From Hallella colorans (lineage in GTDB: Bacteria > Bacteroidota > Bacteroidia > Bacteroidales > Bacteroidaceae): a DNA stretch of 44,247 nt. Shown here piece by piece: positions 43,000 to 44,247 of this stretch (position 1 is the stretch's first letter; each line of letters opens with the position of its first letter). The notes beneath the pieces are model-generated. The model was not told where the DNA came from and searched no databases. It saw nothing but the letters and a program-made list of their open reading frames with translations. The stretch is taken from the NCBI RefSeq assembly GCF_003096815.1, contig NZ_QENY01000025.1, positions 1 to 44,247 of the forward strand, read 5' to 3'. A program made the translations under genes and the position numbers.

Positions 43000-43874
43000 T
43001 GCTCTGCTCTCTTTCGTTGTTTGCCTTTGAACCAAAGATAAACACCCAACAAAACAAACGCGATGAGGATGACAAGCATTTGCCACACGTGTTTTTCTGG
43101 CTCTACCCAAAACTCTTGGAAGAAGTTCATCCTTCCTAATATTTCCACAGGTGTCCAAAAGATGATGACAGTGGCAATCGCCATTCGTATGTTTGCGCCC
43201 CATGCAGCGATGTGCAATTGGTGGCGAAACATGAAGATAGACCCCGCGAGACACCCCACTCCAACAAGGAACGTTACAGGGTGATGATCACCGAGGAAAG
43301 TCTTGTCGTAGCAGAACATGAGCAGCAAGTACATTGCCCAAAGAATCATGTTCAGTTCCATGAACGTGACGATGCTCGTGTGGCGCGTCATGGGTTGCAC
43401 CACCACAACCTTGCGTTTGCTTCTGAAACATACCTTTTGTATCCATGTAATCAGGTCGCAGCCGTTCTTTGTGCTGAACACATACATGGTCATCACCATC
43501 ATCCACAAGCCAAACGAGGCAGGCATGATAAGGTATTCGGGCTTCGTCACCACCACGCCATTCTCTATCTCTGGTTGCACGCCATAGCGTCGGGCATAAT
43601 ACAGGAAGAGGAACTCCACCCAACCCGTCCAGAAAAGCAGTCCACCGAAGAGTCCCCACAGCGTCTGTCGGGTATCGCCCTTCACAAACACGCCGACGAT
43701 AACGAGGACAAGCCCCACGAAACCCATCGCAAACCCTGCTACATGCATGGCGCCTTCGTTCATGAACTTCTCCATCAATATCATCAGCGCATGACCCAAG
43801 GGCATGGCAAAAAGCACCAATAAAAATGAGGCGATGGTGCGCCACCAGTAGTATTTTCTTACTTTTTTATCCAT
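42996..43874 (-). CDS. Multi-helix membrane protein of unknown function
   Basis: It has 292 residues and about seven or eight membrane helices, among them IASFLLVLFAMPLGHALMIL, MHVAGFAMGFVGLVLVIVGV, LWGLFGGLLFWTGWVEFLFL, ASFGLWMMVMTMYVFS and WQMLVILIAFVLLGVYLW. Several membrane His residues could bind heme or metal. I do not recognise a family. It is translated with the PepSY gene (4-bp overlap) and follows the DUF1858-like gene by 14 bp, so the three form a unit, perhaps for electron transfer. Confidence 0.7.
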   Translation of the reverse strand: MDKKVRKYYWWRTIASFLLVLFAMPLGHALMILMEKFMNEGAMHVAGFAMGFVGLVLVIVGVFVKGDTRQTLWGLFGGLLFWTGWVEFLFLYYARRYGVQPEIENGVVVTKPEYLIMPASFGLWMMVMTMYVFSTKNGCDLITWIQKVCFRSKRKVVVVQPMTRHTSIVTFMELNMILWAMYLLLMFCYDKTFLGDHHPVTFLVGVGCLAGSIFMFRHQLHIAAWGANIRMAIATVIIFWTPVEILGRMNFFQEFWVEPEKHVWQMLVILIAFVLLGVYLWFKGKQRKRAEQ

Positions 43875-43888
43875 ATTATTGAGATATG

Positions 43889-44247
43889 TTATGATTGACT
43901 GATACGATGTATGGCCTGCCGTATCATCGTGATGAGCTTTTGTGTTCCTAATCCGGACCGTTCTCCCGCCATCTTGATGGTAACCTTTTTCAGAATCAAT
44001 TTTCCCAATGCTGTTTGCAACATTTTAAAAGGTGCGTATTGCTGAGCCAAGGCTTCCTTTAGACCAGGATATTGAGAAAAAAGATCTTTGAGCATAGTGT
44101 CTTCGGTAATCTCTGCTATCTGTTTGTCGTCATCTTTCTCTGCTTCCATAGCGTCTGTCATTGTAGAGGTGGGCGGTGTGGCATACTTCTCTTTTTCGTC
44201 TGCCCATGTGAGAAGCGTCTGCGACCCAGTGAGAGTACGAATGCGAG
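43889..44247 (-). CDS. DUF1858-like C-terminal domain of a gene cut by the window end
   Basis: The frame stays open to the last base, so the start is outside; an internal ATG at 44161 is not needed. The visible 118 residues begin RIRTLTGSQTLLTWADEKEK, then a charged linker, then ITEDTMLKDLFSQYPGLKEA, followed by GERSGLGTQKLITMIRQAIH. The second part resembles DUF1858, a small helical domain often fused to redox or metal proteins (T-x-x-DLF-x-x-YP start). What precedes it is unknown. It is first in the unit with the membrane proteins. Confidence 0.65.
   Translation of the reverse strand, partial: RIRTLTGSQTLLTWADEKEKYATPPTSTMTDAMEAEKDDDKQIAEITEDTMLKDLFSQYPGLKEALAQQYAPFKMLQTALGKLILKKVTIKMAGERSGLGTQKLITMIRQAIHRISQS

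Overview
The window is Bacteroidales DNA, most likely Prevotellaceae or a near relative. The evidence is a CTnDOT-type set of conjugation genes (TraE to TraQ, MobA/B/C), an IntDOT-like integrase, a secreted protein with what looks like a type IX secretion sorting domain, and several promoters of the Bacteroidetes form TTG-N20-TAnnTTTG. I found no tRNA, rRNA or CRISPR array. All assignments come from reading the sequence and recalling family features; no database search was run.

Left region (1-8252). The window opens in the 3' end of a small helix-turn-helix (excisionase-like) gene, followed by a terminator. A complete IS4-type insertion sequence (431-1745, 5-bp target duplication AGAAC) has landed three bases before the start codon of a large secreted protein. 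That protein heads a same-strand, tightly packed cargo cluster: papain-like secreted protein (1753-4152), radical SAM/SPASM-like enzyme (4212-5273), Gfo/Idh/MocA oxidoreductase (5279-6340), S-adenosylmethionine synthetase MetK (6345-7604) and a lipoprotein (7614-8252). A radical SAM enzyme with its own SAM synthetase, an NAD(P)-type oxidoreductase and two exported proteins is the best candidate here for an undescribed system.

Conjugative element (about 8253-32120). A terminator and phased 11-bp repeats precede the integrase (8759-9991). Small accessory genes follow: a DUF1896 protein, a membrane protein, PcfK-like, ArdA antirestriction, PcfJ-like and two small unknowns. An isolated 324-aa gene on the minus strand (14690-15664) sits between this block and the transfer genes and may be a defence-type cargo gene. 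The transfer operon runs leftward from 27732 to 15783: ParA-like, DUF3408, TraD-like, TraE, F, G, I, J, K, L, M, N, O, Q and a lysozyme. No TraP primase gene is present. A 590-bp divergent region with strong hairpins (candidate oriT and mob leader) separates it from the rightward genes mobA, mobB and mobC.

Right region (32142-44247). Every gene here is on the minus strand and convergent with mobC, starting 21 bp after it. In transcription order: a C-terminal DUF1858-like fragment running off the window, a multi-helix membrane protein, a PepSY-type membrane protein, a decayed outer-membrane-protein gene, a TetR regulator, a pair of ABC half-transporters, an RND/MMPL exporter, a LolA-like periplasmic protein and an outer-membrane beta-barrel. 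The ABC/MMPL/LolA-like/barrel set looks like one envelope transport operon. Its leader (40178-40472) carries tandem palindromes, a near-consensus promoter and a strong terminator hairpin, suggesting either a small RNA or attenuation. Whether this region is chromosomal or cargo of the element cannot be settled from the window.
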